NCBI RefSeq assembly: GCF_024979315.1
Contig: NZ_JANLCK010000020.1
Location: 1-36,332, forward strand
Direction of reading: 5' to 3'
DNA: 36,332 nucleotides
DNA from: Herbiconiux oxytropis
GTDB taxonomy: Bacteria > Actinomycetota > Actinomycetes > Actinomycetales > Microbacteriaceae
Shown here in pieces: positions 23,632 through 33,263 of the stretch. Positions within the stretch are counted from its first letter, which is position 1. The number at the start of each line of letters is the position of its first letter. A model generated the notes under the pieces. That model was not told where the DNA came from. It ran no database searches and was given only the letters and a program-made list of their open reading frames with translations. Position numbers and translations under genes: made by a program.

Positions 23632-24927
23632 TCAGCGGCCGCTGCGGCCGGTGGCCGCGATGAGCGTGCGGTCGCCCGCGTGGGCGGCCTCGAGGATGGT
23701 GAGGAGGGTCTGCCGGTCGGAGCCGAGCGGCGAGATGTCGACGAGTCGTCGGGCGCGCAGGGCCAGGTCGGCGATCCGCTCGAGCTGATCGTGCTCGACG
23801 CCGATCTCGGCGAGGCTCAGCGGGATGCCGATGGCCCGGCAGAGCGCGGCCACCCGGTCGACGGCGTCCTGCGCCGCGACCCACGGATCCGCCTCGACCC
23901 CGCCGAGCGCCTCCCCGATGCGGGCCAGCCGCTCGGGGATGACGGGCACGCAGGCCTGCAGCACGTAAGGGATCATGAGGCCCGTGCCGAGCCCGTGCGG
24001 CGTCTTGGTGATGGCGCCGATGGGGTACTGCAGAGCGTGCGAGAGGTGCGTGCCGGTGGGGCCGAACGACATGCCGGCGAGCAGGCTCCCGTAGGCCACC
24101 TCGGCGCGGGCCTCGCGGTCCGAGCCGTCGGCCACGGCGCGGGCGAGCGAGGGCGCGATGCGCCGTACGGCCTCGAGGGCGAGCTGGTCGGCGAAGAGGT
24201 TCTGCCCCGTGAACACGGGCAGCCGACCACCCCACCCGATGGGCAGCTCGGCCGCCGTGAACGACTCGAGGGCGTGCACGAGCGCGTCGATGCCCGCATA
24301 GGCGGTGACCGCGGGCGGCGCTCCGAGCGTGAGCTCCGGATCGACCACCGCGGCCACCGGCACGAGGTGCGGGCTCGAGATGCCGATCTTCATCTCCTGG
24401 TCCGGATCCGAGATCACGGCCACGGGCGTGACCTCCGATCCGGTTCCGGCCGTGGTGGGCACGGCCACGATCGGCAGCACGGGGCCGGGCACGTTGTTCT
24501 CGCCGTAGTAGTCGGCGAGTGCTCCGCCGTGCGACACGAGCAGTGCGATGAGCTTGGCCGCGTCGAGCGAGCTGCCCCCGCCGTAGGCGAGAACCACATC
24601 CGGCGCGAAGGCCCTGGCTGCGGCACCGCTCGCCGTGAGCGAGCCCACGGGCAGCTCGGGCAGCACGTCGGTGTGCACCTCGACGTCAGCACCCTGCGCC
24701 CGCACGGCGGCGACGAGTTCGACGAAGTGAGGCGACCCGGCGAGGAACGGGTCGACGACGGCGAAGACCCGCGAGCCGTGCTCGGCGAGCAGTGGCGGGA
24801 TCTGCGATCGCACGCCGTAGCCCACGTGGATGCGCGGCGGCAGGCGCAGCGTTCCGGTGCCGGCGGCGGCCGCCGCACGGCCGTCACGGAGCACGGTGGA
24901 ACCGGGTACCCGGCCCGCCCTAGGCAC
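23632..24927 (-). CDS. Iron-containing alcohol dehydrogenase
   Basis: This 431-aa group III (iron-type) alcohol dehydrogenase has the cofactor motif GGGSSLDAAK, PTTAGTGSEVTP, and the metal ligands in GIDALVHALES, THLSHALQYP and KTPHGLGTG. The GTG at 24927 is supported by GGAGG five bases upstream and overlaps the SDR gene end by eight bases. The first 25 residues are Ala/Gly-rich and unlike the family start. Relatives oxidise short alcohols or reduce maleylacetate. The neighbours favour a hydroxy-acid or diol substrate, with the aldehyde dehydrogenase as next step. Confidence 0.85.
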   Translation of the reverse strand: MPRAGRVPGSTVLRDGRAAAAAGTGTLRLPPRIHVGYGVRSQIPPLLAEHGSRVFAVVDPFLAGSPHFVELVAAVRAQGADVEVHTDVLPELPVGSLTASGAAARAFAPDVVLAYGGGSSLDAAKLIALLVSHGGALADYYGENNVPGPVLPIVAVPTTAGTGSEVTPVAVISDPDQEMKIGISSPHLVPVAAVVDPELTLGAPPAVTAYAGIDALVHALESFTAAELPIGWGGRLPVFTGQNLFADQLALEAVRRIAPSLARAVADGSDREARAEVAYGSLLAGMSFGPTGTHLSHALQYPIGAITKTPHGLGTGLMIPYVLQACVPVIPERLARIGEALGGVEADPWVAAQDAVDRVAALCRAIGIPLSLAEIGVEHDQLERIADLALRARRLVDISPLGSDRQTLLTILEAAHAGDRTLIAATGRSGR

Positions 24928-25690
24928 TGAAGCCTCCGTCGACCGGCAGCACGACGCCGCTGATGTGGCTCGCGAGGTCGCTCAGCAGCCACGCGGCCGC
25001 CTCCCCCACCTCGGCTCCCGTGCCCGCCTTGCGGAGCGGGGTCGCGGCGATCCGCGCCTCGACCCCGCCCGGGATCGCCCGGCGCGTCTGCTCCAGCATC
25101 GGGGTCTCGGTGGGGCCGGGGGCGATGACGTTCACGCGGATGCCGTCGGGCCCGTTGTCGTGCGCCGCCGTGCGGGTGAGCCCGATGACGGCGTGCTTCG
25201 TGGCCTGGTAGGCGCCCATGCCCGAGCTGCCGCGGAGCCCGCCGATGCTGCTGACGTTCACGATCGATCCGGAGCCGGCCGCGCGCATCACGCGGAGCTC
25301 TTCGCGCAGGCACAGCCACACGCCCTTCACGTTGACCGAGAGGATGCGGTCGAAGTCGTCCTCCGACACCTCGTCGAGGCGGCCGCCCTGGGTGAGGCCC
25401 GCGTTGTTGAAGGCGCCGTCCAGCCGGCCGAAGCGCTCGATCGTGGCGTCCACGATCCGCGCCACGTCGGCACCCCGGCTGATGTCGCCGACCGCGTGAT
25501 CGGCTGTGAAGCCCTCCTCACCGAGCGCATCCGCCACCGCGCGGAGCGGCCCCTCGGTGCGCGCCACGAGCATCACGGATGCCCCGTGCCCGGCGAACAC
25601 CCGGGCTGCGTCGGCGCCGATCCCGGCGCTCGCGCCCATCACGAGAACGACCTTCCCGTGGAGCATCCCGTGTTCTGGCGTGCCTGTCAT
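24920..25690 (-). CDS. Short-chain dehydrogenase/reductase (SDR) 3
   Basis: This 256-aa classical SDR has the cofactor motif GASAGIG near residue 19, NNAG, catalytic Ser in VSSIGG, the pair in YQATKHA and the closing segment VDGGFSA. Its start overlaps the aldolase gene by four bases (ATGA) and its end overlaps the next gene by eight bases. It probably acts on a hydroxy or keto acid of this catabolic pathway. The reaction cannot be specified from sequence. Confidence 0.87.
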   Translation of the reverse strand: MTGTPEHGMLHGKVVLVMGASAGIGADAARVFAGHGASVMLVARTEGPLRAVADALGEEGFTADHAVGDISRGADVARIVDATIERFGRLDGAFNNAGLTQGGRLDEVSEDDFDRILSVNVKGVWLCLREELRVMRAAGSGSIVNVSSIGGLRGSSGMGAYQATKHAVIGLTRTAAHDNGPDGIRVNVIAPGPTETPMLEQTRRAIPGGVEARIAATPLRKAGTGAEVGEAAAWLLSDLASHISGVVLPVDGGFSA

Positions 25691-26490
25691 GGCGTGTCCT
25701 TCCGTGGTTCTTCGTCGTGCACGGTGCGACCCGCGGAGACCGCGGCAGCGGCGGCGGCTCCGAGCAGACTCGCGTCGTTGCTCATCAAGGTGAAACGGTA
25801 TCCGGCCTCCGCCGAGGCCCGCACGGCTGCCGCGGTGGCTCCCCCGGCGTTGCCGATGGGCACGCCCGCAGCCACGGTGTCGCGCACGGCGGCGGCGATG
25901 AGGTCGACGATCTCGGGGTCGGTCTCGGTGCGCCCCTCGCTCGTCGAGAGGTCGGCGGCACCGATGAGCAGGGCGTCGACGCCCTCGACCGCTGCGATCT
26001 CCCCCGCCGATCGAGCGGCGGCGGCGCTCTCGATCTGCGCGATGAGCACCACCTCCTCTTGGCCGAAGCGCAGGTACTCCTCGCGCGGCAGCGCGCCCCA
26101 GGCCCCGGCGCGGCTCGTGCTCCCCACGCCTCGCGTGCCGCGAGGTGGGAAGCGCACGGCCGCGGCGGCGGCCCGCGCCTGGGCGACGGTGTCGACGTGG
26201 GGCAGCATGATGCCCTCGGCACCGGCGTCGAGCACGCGCTGAACCACTCCTCCGTCGAGCGCCGGGATGCGCACGATCGGCGAGACGCCGGCCAGCAGCG
26301 CGACCCCGATCTGCTGCGCGGCCGACTCGATGCTCAGCGCGGAGTGCTCGAGGTCGATCACCACGAAGTCGAAGCCCGCGAGCGCCATCAGCTCGACGCT
26401 CTCCATGGCGGGCAGCTTGACCCAGGTGCCGAGGGCAGGGCCGCCCGGCCGGGCGAGTGCGGCCTTGAACAGGCTCGTTCGTGCCGCCAT
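25687..26490 (-). CDS. HpcH/HpaI-family class II aldolase
   Basis: This 267-aa aldolase of the HpcH/HpaI (2,4-dihydroxyhept-2-enedioate aldolase) family has catalytic His49 (DLEHS), Arg74 (VRIPAL) and the metal ligands Glu154 (QIESA) and Asp180 (GAADLS). The set is complete. Family members cleave 4-hydroxy-2-keto acids to pyruvate and an aldehyde, often a semialdehyde, which fits the aldehyde dehydrogenase at the end of the operon. The start codon shares one base with the stop of the cupin gene (TGATG). The substrate is not known. Confidence 0.87.
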   Translation of the reverse strand: MAARTSLFKAALARPGGPALGTWVKLPAMESVELMALAGFDFVVIDLEHSALSIESAAQQIGVALLAGVSPIVRIPALDGGVVQRVLDAGAEGIMLPHVDTVAQARAAAAAVRFPPRGTRGVGSTSRAGAWGALPREEYLRFGQEEVVLIAQIESAAAARSAGEIAAVEGVDALLIGAADLSTSEGRTETDPEIVDLIAAAVRDTVAAGVPIGNAGGATAAAVRASAEAGYRFTLMSNDASLLGAAAAAAVSAGRTVHDEEPRKDTP

Positions 26491-27437
26491 CACGGGGCCG
26501 GGTAGTCGTCGGCGTTCAGCACCCAGCCCGAGGCCGAGAAGTCCGCACGCGGGGGCGAGAAGATGTCGAGCAGCTGCTGGTGCGCGCCGACCCCCTGGGT
26601 GGTGTGCACCGTGGGCGGCGGGATGATGCAGATCGACGGGGTGCCGATCTCCCGGTGCTCGTCCTGGCGCCACTCGGCGGAATCCGGGCCCCACGGGTAG
26701 CGGATGTGGTGCACGAACGTGCCCTTCACGCCGAACGAGATCTGCTCGAAGTCGTCGTGGAAGTGCGGGGAGAGCCGGTGCTCGTCGCGCGGCGCCGGCT
26801 CCTCGGCCAGGAAGTTGACCATGAGGTTGGTGGTGCGGAAGATGCGGCCGAAGCGGCCCTCGGCGATGGGGGTGTCGGCGAGGCGGTAGACCCGCAGTGC
26901 GAAGCCGCCCACGGGATCGGGCCAGGGCTCGAGCGGAGCGGCGCGGAGGTCGGGCTCGGCGTAGGCGGCGGCGTTCAGCGCCGAGCCGGTGAGCTCCTCG
27001 TCGAGGGTGGAGAACAGCCGGATGACGGGGCCGTCGGCCAGCACCTCGACGGAGCTGTCGCCCGGCGGCACCACCACGAAGGCCTCCTCGGCCACCTCCA
27101 CGGAGCCGGTCTCGACGAAGCCGCTCTCGGTGGTGCCGGTCTCGGCGGTGATGCGGAGAGGCGCGCTCTCGGAATGGAGCAGCACCGCGTACTCGTCGGG
27201 CTGCCCGGTGCGGGTGAGCATGTCTCCGGCCCTCGCCTCGGAGTACACGACCACGAGATTGGCGGCACGGGCGATCCAGGTGCGGCCGCCGGTGGGAGCG
27301 ACCTCGCTGGGCTCGAGGTCGTGGAACGCGAGCCACTGCGAGGGCTTCACGGGGGTCGAGGGGTCGACGTCCCTCGCGGGCGCCGACGGCGCCGCGACCA
27401 GCGTCGAGCGGATGTCGTCCTTGGCGTACATGGTCAT
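26490..27437 (-). CDS. Cupin-domain protein of unknown function
   Basis: This 315-aa protein has a clear C-terminal cupin: His225 and His227 in HFHDDFEQ, Glu231 and His278 in PPTVHTTQG, a complete metal site. The N-terminal half has beta-rich segments (AEEAFVVVPPGDSS) that look like a second, degenerate cupin without metal ligands. Bicupins of this shape include isomerases and ring-opening dioxygenases; this one cannot be assigned. It overlaps the BKACE gene by ATGA and the aldolase gene by one base, so it is a fixed member of the operon. The role may be isomerisation or C-C bond cleavage upstream of the BKACE step. Confidence 0.75.
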   Translation of the reverse strand: MTMYAKDDIRSTLVAAPSAPARDVDPSTPVKPSQWLAFHDLEPSEVAPTGGRTWIARAANLVVVYSEARAGDMLTRTGQPDEYAVLLHSESAPLRITAETGTTESGFVETGSVEVAEEAFVVVPPGDSSVEVLADGPVIRLFSTLDEELTGSALNAAAYAEPDLRAAPLEPWPDPVGGFALRVYRLADTPIAEGRFGRIFRTTNLMVNFLAEEPAPRDEHRLSPHFHDDFEQISFGVKGTFVHHIRYPWGPDSAEWRQDEHREIGTPSICIIPPPTVHTTQGVGAHQQLLDIFSPPRADFSASGWVLNADDYPAP

Positions 27438-28390
27438 GTCGTGGTGCTTCCTGCCTTCTGGAGTGTGACCTCATCGGAGCCCTTGAGGGCGAGCATGCGC
27501 CGGGCGTCGGCGGGGGTGGCGATGGGGCGGCCGAGATCCTCCACGACGGCGCGGATCTTCCGCACCTGCTGCGCGTTGCTCGTGGCGAGCTCGCCCTTGC
27601 CGATCCACAGGCTGTCCTCGAGCCCCACCCGCACGTGGCCGCCGAGCCACGCGCTGTGCGTGCCGAACTGCATCTGGCCGCGGCCGGCGGCGAAGGCCGA
27701 GAAGTAGTAGTCGTCACCGAAGAGCTTGTCGGCGATCGCCACCATGTGGGTCAGGTTCTCGTGGTGAGCCCCGATGCCGCCGAGGATGCCGAAGACGCCC
27801 TGGATGAGGAACGGCGGCTTCACGAGGCCCCGCTCCACGAAGTAGGCGAGCGTGTAGAGGTGCCCGATGTCGTAGCACTCGAACTCGAAGCGCGTGCCGA
27901 GGCCCTCGCCGAGCTCTCGGAGGGTGTGCTCGATGCGGTCGAAGGAGTTGATGAACGGATGGGAGTAGGTGTTCCGCACGTACTGCTCCTCCCAGTCGTG
28001 CTTCCACTCCATGACCTTGTCGGCGATGCCGGAGTAGACGAAGTTCATCGAGCCCATGTTGAGCGAGGCGAGCTCCGGCGCGAACCGCAGGGCGCCGGCG
28101 AGACGCTGGTCCATGGTCATGGCCGACGACCCGCCCGTGGTGATGTTGATGACCGCGTCGGTCTGCTCGAGGATGCGCGGCACGATCTGCTCGTAGAGCT
28201 CCGCCTCCCACGCCGGCCGTCCGTCCGGGTGCCTGGCGTGCAGGTGGATGATGGCGGAGCCCGCCTCCACCGCCTCGAGCGCCGACTGAACGACCTGATC
28301 GGCGCTGAGCGGAAGGTGCTCGCTCTGTGAGGGCACGTTGACCGATCCGGTGACGGCCGTGCTGATGATGACCTGTTCGGCGCGCTGCAT
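27434..28390 (-). CDS. BKACE-family beta-keto acid cleavage enzyme
   Basis: This 318-aa protein of the BKACE (formerly DUF849) family, which includes 3-keto-5-aminohexanoate cleavage enzyme, has His49 and His51 in HLHARHPDG, NITTGG, FECYD, and Arg254 with Glu258 in RVGLED. These match the zinc ligands and catalytic arginine of the characterised enzyme (His46, His48, Arg226, Glu230). BKACEs transfer an acetyl-derived unit between a beta-keto acid and acetyl-CoA, giving acetoacetate and a new CoA ester. The second His pair region and substrate pocket vary between subgroups, so the keto acid is unknown. Its start shares one base with the stop of the upstream DUF6282 gene. Confidence 0.88.
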   Translation of the reverse strand: MQRAEQVIISTAVTGSVNVPSQSEHLPLSADQVVQSALEAVEAGSAIIHLHARHPDGRPAWEAELYEQIVPRILEQTDAVINITTGGSSAMTMDQRLAGALRFAPELASLNMGSMNFVYSGIADKVMEWKHDWEEQYVRNTYSHPFINSFDRIEHTLRELGEGLGTRFEFECYDIGHLYTLAYFVERGLVKPPFLIQGVFGILGGIGAHHENLTHMVAIADKLFGDDYYFSAFAAGRGQMQFGTHSAWLGGHVRVGLEDSLWIGKGELATSNAQQVRKIRAVVEDLGRPIATPADARRMLALKGSDEVTLQKAGSTTT

Positions 28391-29322
28391 CAGTTGGTCT
28401 CCTCGAGTCCGAGCAGGTAGGCGGTGTTGCGGCAGATCATCTGGCGGACGTCCTTCTCCTTGACGCCGTGGTCGAGCAGCTGCTGGATGACGTAGATGTA
28501 GCCGTCGACGGGCAGCGGGTTGGTCTTCTGGCCGAGGTCGGAGTCGATCACGGTGCGCTCGGGGCCCACCTTCTCGATCCAGTCGACCAGCTGGGAGATG
28601 GGGAAGCCGGGGGCGGGCACGTCGGGGTGGTACATCGACATCTCGTGCTCCACGAAGGCGCCGTAGCCGAGCATCGCCTCCACGTCGCCCTCCGAGGCGT
28701 TCACGATGAAGTCGGGGTGGTGCAGCAGCAGCCGGCGCACGCCGTTCTCCTGCGCGGTGGCGAAGAGCGCCTTCATCGACTCGGCGTCGAGGTGGCCGCC
28801 CGAGAGCATGATGCCGGCCTCCGCCACGAGCTGAGTCACCCGCACGGTCTCGGCCGAGACGCTGCCGTCGGCGGCCCACACCGACTCCTCCTTCTCCTCG
28901 AGGTTCGAGCCGGCGGTCGGGAAGCCGTCGTCGTGGCTGTGCGCACGGATGTGCTGACCGGCCGAGACGGTGGGCCCCCAGACGGCACGGCCGCCCATCT
29001 GGATGGCGACGGCGACGGCCGACGGGTTGATGCCGCCGACCTCGGAGTTGAGCGCCACTCCCCCGTAGACCGGAGTCGGGGCATCCTTCAGCTGGTCCTG
29101 CATCGCGAGCAGATCCATCACGGTGTTGTGGTGGTGCGACTTGATCAGCAGGGCGCGGAGCCCGATCCGCGCCGCGTCGTAGGAGGCCTCGACGTGGTTG
29201 AGCCGGCGCGGAAACGGGCTGGGGCCGGAGTGCACGTGCAGGTCGACGGCGCCGTGCAGCACCTTCAGCAATGCGGGAGAGGGGGCGGGCGTGGGGACGG
29301 GTGCGTCGGGTGTGGCGGTCAT
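28390..29322 (-). CDS. DUF6282-type putative metal-dependent hydrolase
   Basis: This 310-aa protein begins its fold with DLHVHSGPSPFPRR, a metal-binding HxH segment as in amidohydrolases and PHP proteins. KSHHHNT, LSGGHLD, LLLHHPDF and VIDSDLGQ follow, which together would supply further ligands for a TIM-barrel hydrolase. This matches what I know of the DUF6282 family, whose reaction has not been established to my knowledge. AAGGAGG lies seven bases before ATG 29322. It is the first gene of the seven-gene operon and diverges from the IclR gene. It may open a ring or hydrolyse an amide or ester of the imported compound. Confidence 0.75.
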   Translation of the reverse strand: MTATPDAPVPTPAPSPALLKVLHGAVDLHVHSGPSPFPRRLNHVEASYDAARIGLRALLIKSHHHNTVMDLLAMQDQLKDAPTPVYGGVALNSEVGGINPSAVAVAIQMGGRAVWGPTVSAGQHIRAHSHDDGFPTAGSNLEEKEESVWAADGSVSAETVRVTQLVAEAGIMLSGGHLDAESMKALFATAQENGVRRLLLHHPDFIVNASEGDVEAMLGYGAFVEHEMSMYHPDVPAPGFPISQLVDWIEKVGPERTVIDSDLGQKTNPLPVDGYIYVIQQLLDHGVKEKDVRQMICRNTAYLLGLEETN

Positions 29323-29358
29323 CCGAGAACCTCCTTGTGTTCGGATTGCGAGCGTTTG

Positions 29359-29470
29359 GTTCAGAATACGGACGAACGTGCGTCCTGTCTACTCAGTCGC
29401 GCGCGATTCGGCGGGCAAAGCTCACTTCGCGTTGTTCAAGATACGAAATTCGGGATTGCATTATGAACAA
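29359..29470. promoter_or_regulatory. Divergent control region with repeated IclR-type elements
   Basis: The elements GTTCAGAATACGGAC (29359-29373) and GTTCAAGATACGAA (29434-29447) are direct repeats about 75 bp apart, and GTTCATAATGCAATC reads on the minus strand (end near 29468). TTGTTCA (29432-29438) and TGAACAA (29464-29470) form an inverted pair. The GTTC-N7-GNAC layout resembles 15-bp operators of IclR regulators such as PcaR. An IclR gene starts at 29526, so control of both divergent operons is likely. Confidence 0.5.
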
Positions 29471-29525
29471 TTGCTTGCTTTACTGATCGACGTACCCGAC
29501 CAGACCCTCGATGAGGAGGTGAGCC

Positions 29526-30308
29526 ATGACCGATCCCGCACCCGAGGCGAACGCACCGGAGACCGTCGTGCCGATCGCCGACACCGACCGCGGTTCGATC
29601 CAGTCGATCGAACGGGCGGCCATGGTGCTCGCCCTGTTCGATCAGAACACCCGCACGCTCTCGCCGACCCTCGTCTCCGAGCGGCTCGGACTCAACCGCA
29701 GCACGGCGCACCGCTACCTGCTGTCGCTGCAGTCGTCGGGCTTCCTCAACCCCTCCAACGGCCCCGGCCCTCTCGTCGACCAGCTCTCGGGCCTCGTCTC
29801 GAGCCGCCAGCAGATCCTCGCCCTCGCCCCCACGATGCTCCGCCGGCTGTCGGACCGCACGGGGCTCACGGCCGTGCTGAGCTTCCTCGGCCGCTCCGGC
29901 GCCGTGGTGGGACACGTGGAGGAGGCGAACGCGGGCACGATCGTGCTCACCGTGCGCGTGGGCACCGTGCTCGAGGTGAAGGCCGCCCAGTCGCGCGTGC
30001 TCCTCGCCTTCCAGTCCGACCCCGCCGTGGTCGCGCGGCTGCATGCGGGCCTCGAACCGGAGGAGGCCAGACGGGAGAACGCCGAGCTGGCCCTGGCCAG
30101 GCGCGACCGCATCGCGTGGGCCGACCTCGGCCGGGTGGGCCTCGCCTCGGTGGCCGCTCCCGTGTTCGGCAGCCACGAGATCCAGGCCGCGATGGCCGTG
30201 CTCGGGACCACGACGATGCTTCCCTCCTCCGCCGAGTCGGAGGACAGAGTGATGATGCTGAGAGAGTCTGCCGAGCAGCTCAGCGCGATGGTGAACGGAC
30301 AGTCATGA
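29526..30308 (+). CDS. IclR-family transcriptional regulator 1
   Basis: This 260-aa regulator of the IclR family has a winged helix at about residues 25-80 (SIERAAMVLALFD, LVSERLGLNRSTAHRYL) and a C-terminal effector domain that starts with LSDRTGLTAVLSF. GAGGAGGTGA lies just before ATG 29526, an unusually strong ribosome binding site. The gene overlaps the permease gene by ATGA and is divergent from the BKACE operon, so it probably controls both the importer and the catabolic genes from the elements at 29359-29470. The effector is presumably the imported compound or an early product. Confidence 0.87.
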   Translation: MTDPAPEANAPETVVPIADTDRGSIQSIERAAMVLALFDQNTRTLSPTLVSERLGLNRSTAHRYLLSLQSSGFLNPSNGPGPLVDQLSGLVSSRQQILALAPTMLRRLSDRTGLTAVLSFLGRSGAVVGHVEEANAGTIVLTVRVGTVLEVKAAQSRVLLAFQSDPAVVARLHAGLEPEEARRENAELALARRDRIAWADLGRVGLASVAAPVFGSHEIQAAMAVLGTTTMLPSSAESEDRVMMLRESAEQLSAMVNGQS

Positions 30309-31177
30309 CCACGACCACACGACCCCGGCGCGCCCCGCGCCCCAGCTGGCTGCTGCTGATACCGGCACTCGGACTGCTGGCCGCCGTGCTCCTGGTGCCC
30401 CTCGGGCAGAGCCTCCTCACGAGCGTCGGAGCCCCGGGCTTCACCCTGGAGCACTACGCGGCGCTCTTCACCGACGGGGTCACCCTCACGGTGCTCGGCC
30501 GCACGGTCGCGACGGCGGCGATCGTCACCGCGGTCGCGTTCCTCCTCGGCTACCCCTACGCCTACCTCATGACCCGCGTGGGGCCGCGCCTTCGCGGGGT
30601 GCTGCTCGTGATCGTGCTCATCCCGTTCTGGACCTCGGTGATGGCGCGCAACTACGCCTGGATCGTGCTCCTGCAGCGCGGCGGCCCCGTGCAGAGCGTG
30701 TTCGAGTTCTTCGGCGCCGACGACATCGCCTTCCAGGGCAGCGTGGTGGGCGTGACCGTGGCCATGAGCCAGGTGCTGCTGCCGTTCATGGTGCTGCCGC
30801 TGTTCAGCTCTCTCGGGGGCATCGACCGTCGGCTGCTGCTGGCCGCCCGCGGGCTCGGCTCCTCGCCGCTCGTGGCGTTCTGGAAGATCTACTGGCCGCT
30901 CTCCCGCGGCGGCGTGGTCTCGGGCCTCATCCTGGTCTTCACCCTCAGCCTCGGCTTCTACGTGACGCCCGCGCTGCTCGGCTCGCCCCAGCAGTCGCTC
31001 ATCGCGCAGCTGCTCGCCCAGCGCACCACGCAACTGCTCGACTTCGCCGGCGCGGGCGCCCTGGGCATCCTCGTGCTCGTGATCACCCTCACGCTCGTGG
31101 CCTGGGCCAACCGCTTCGGCGGCACCATCTCGGCCATCGGCGCCGCCGCCGCCACCGATCGGAAGGAGCAGCGATGA
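30305..31177 (+). CDS. ABC transporter permease, PotB-like
   Basis: This 290-aa inner-membrane permease has about six hydrophobic segments and the EAA-like loop LAARGLGSSPLVAFWKIYWPLS that contacts the ATPase. The class is that of spermidine/putrescine-type importers (PotB). It overlaps the IclR gene by ATGA and the next permease gene likewise, so the four genes are coupled. It works with the PotC-like permease, PotA-like ATPase and lipoprotein downstream. Importers of this class take up polyamines but also many small organic acids and amines, so specificity is open. Confidence 0.88.
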   Translation: MTTTTRPRRAPRPSWLLLIPALGLLAAVLLVPLGQSLLTSVGAPGFTLEHYAALFTDGVTLTVLGRTVATAAIVTAVAFLLGYPYAYLMTRVGPRLRGVLLVIVLIPFWTSVMARNYAWIVLLQRGGPVQSVFEFFGADDIAFQGSVVGVTVAMSQVLLPFMVLPLFSSLGGIDRRLLLAARGLGSSPLVAFWKIYWPLSRGGVVSGLILVFTLSLGFYVTPALLGSPQQSLIAQLLAQRTTQLLDFAGAGALGILVLVITLTLVAWANRFGGTISAIGAAAATDRKEQR

Positions 31178-32043
31178 CCGCGCTCGACGAGCACGAGACC
31201 GCGAACCCGGCCACTCCGACCCCGGCCCCCCGTCGGCCGAGCCGTCGCGACCGCGGGATCGATCCCATCCCCTGGTGGCTGATCGTCATCGGCGCCGCGG
31301 TGGCCCTCTACTTCATCCTCCCCACCCTCATCGTCATCCCGCTGAGCTTCAGCTCGGCCTCGGCGTTCCAGTTCCCGCCGCAGGACTTCTCGCTGCGCTG
31401 GTACGAGAACTTCTTCACCGACCCGATCTGGCTCTCCTCACTCGGCAACTCGTTCCTCGTGGCGACGCTCGCGGCGATCATCGCGACGGTCGTGGGCACC
31501 GCGGCGGCCGTGGGGCTCGACCGCCTCACCGGGCGGCTCGCGGCGTTCGCGCGCACCCTGCTCATGATCTCGCTCGTCACCCCCGCCATCGTGGTCGCCG
31601 TCGCCGTCTACATCGCGTTCCTGCAGTGGCACCTCACCGGCAGCCTCTTCGGCTACGTCATCGCGCACGCCGCGCTCGGGGTGCCGTTCGTGCTGGTCTC
31701 GGTCACCGCCGCGCTCGGCGGGTTCGACCCCAAGCTCCTGCGCGCCTCGGCGTCGCTCGGCGCCTCGCCGCTGCGCTCCTTCATCACGGTGACCATGCCC
31801 CTGATCAGCCGCGGCGTGCTCACGGGCGCCATCTTCGCCTTCGTCACCTCGTTCGACGAGGTCGTCATCGCCCTGTTCCTCCGCTCGCCCACGTTCCAGA
31901 CGCTGCCGGTGCAGATGTACAACAGCGTGACGTTCGAGCTCGACCCCACCATCTCCGCCTCGTCGAGTCTCGTCGTCGTCGCGGTGACCATCATCTTCCT
32001 GGTGCCGCTGCTCATCGGCAGCCGTCGCACGAAGAAGCGTTAG
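31174..32043 (+). CDS. ABC transporter permease, PotC-like
   Basis: This 289-aa permease has a Pro/Arg-rich N-terminal cytoplasmic stretch of about 30 residues, then about six membrane segments. The EAA-like loop is RASASLGASPLRSFITVTMP and VTSFDEVVIALFL follows, typical of PotC. It starts at ATG 31174 overlapping the previous gene by four bases. It forms the second half of the channel with the PotB-like subunit. The next gene, the ATPase, begins nine bases after its stop. Confidence 0.88.
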   Translation: MTALDEHETANPATPTPAPRRPSRRDRGIDPIPWWLIVIGAAVALYFILPTLIVIPLSFSSASAFQFPPQDFSLRWYENFFTDPIWLSSLGNSFLVATLAAIIATVVGTAAAVGLDRLTGRLAAFARTLLMISLVTPAIVVAVAVYIAFLQWHLTGSLFGYVIAHAALGVPFVLVSVTAALGGFDPKLLRASASLGASPLRSFITVTMPLISRGVLTGAIFAFVTSFDEVVIALFLRSPTFQTLPVQMYNSVTFELDPTISASSSLVVVAVTIIFLVPLLIGSRRTKKR

Positions 32044-32052
32044 GAGATCGCC

Positions 32053-33195
<1,143 letters not shown>

Positions 33196-33263
33196 CCGCG
33201 CCGACCACCCTGCACCTCCCCCCATCCCCACCCACCACACCCAGCAACCAGAAGGAAACGACA

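Noticed and set aside
22166-24235. Aldehyde dehydrogenase extended upstream to 689 residues
   Set aside because: The extra N-terminus is low-complexity Arg/Pro-rich sequence antisense-like to the alcohol dehydrogenase region; ATG 23608 has a good ribosome binding site and the normal family length.
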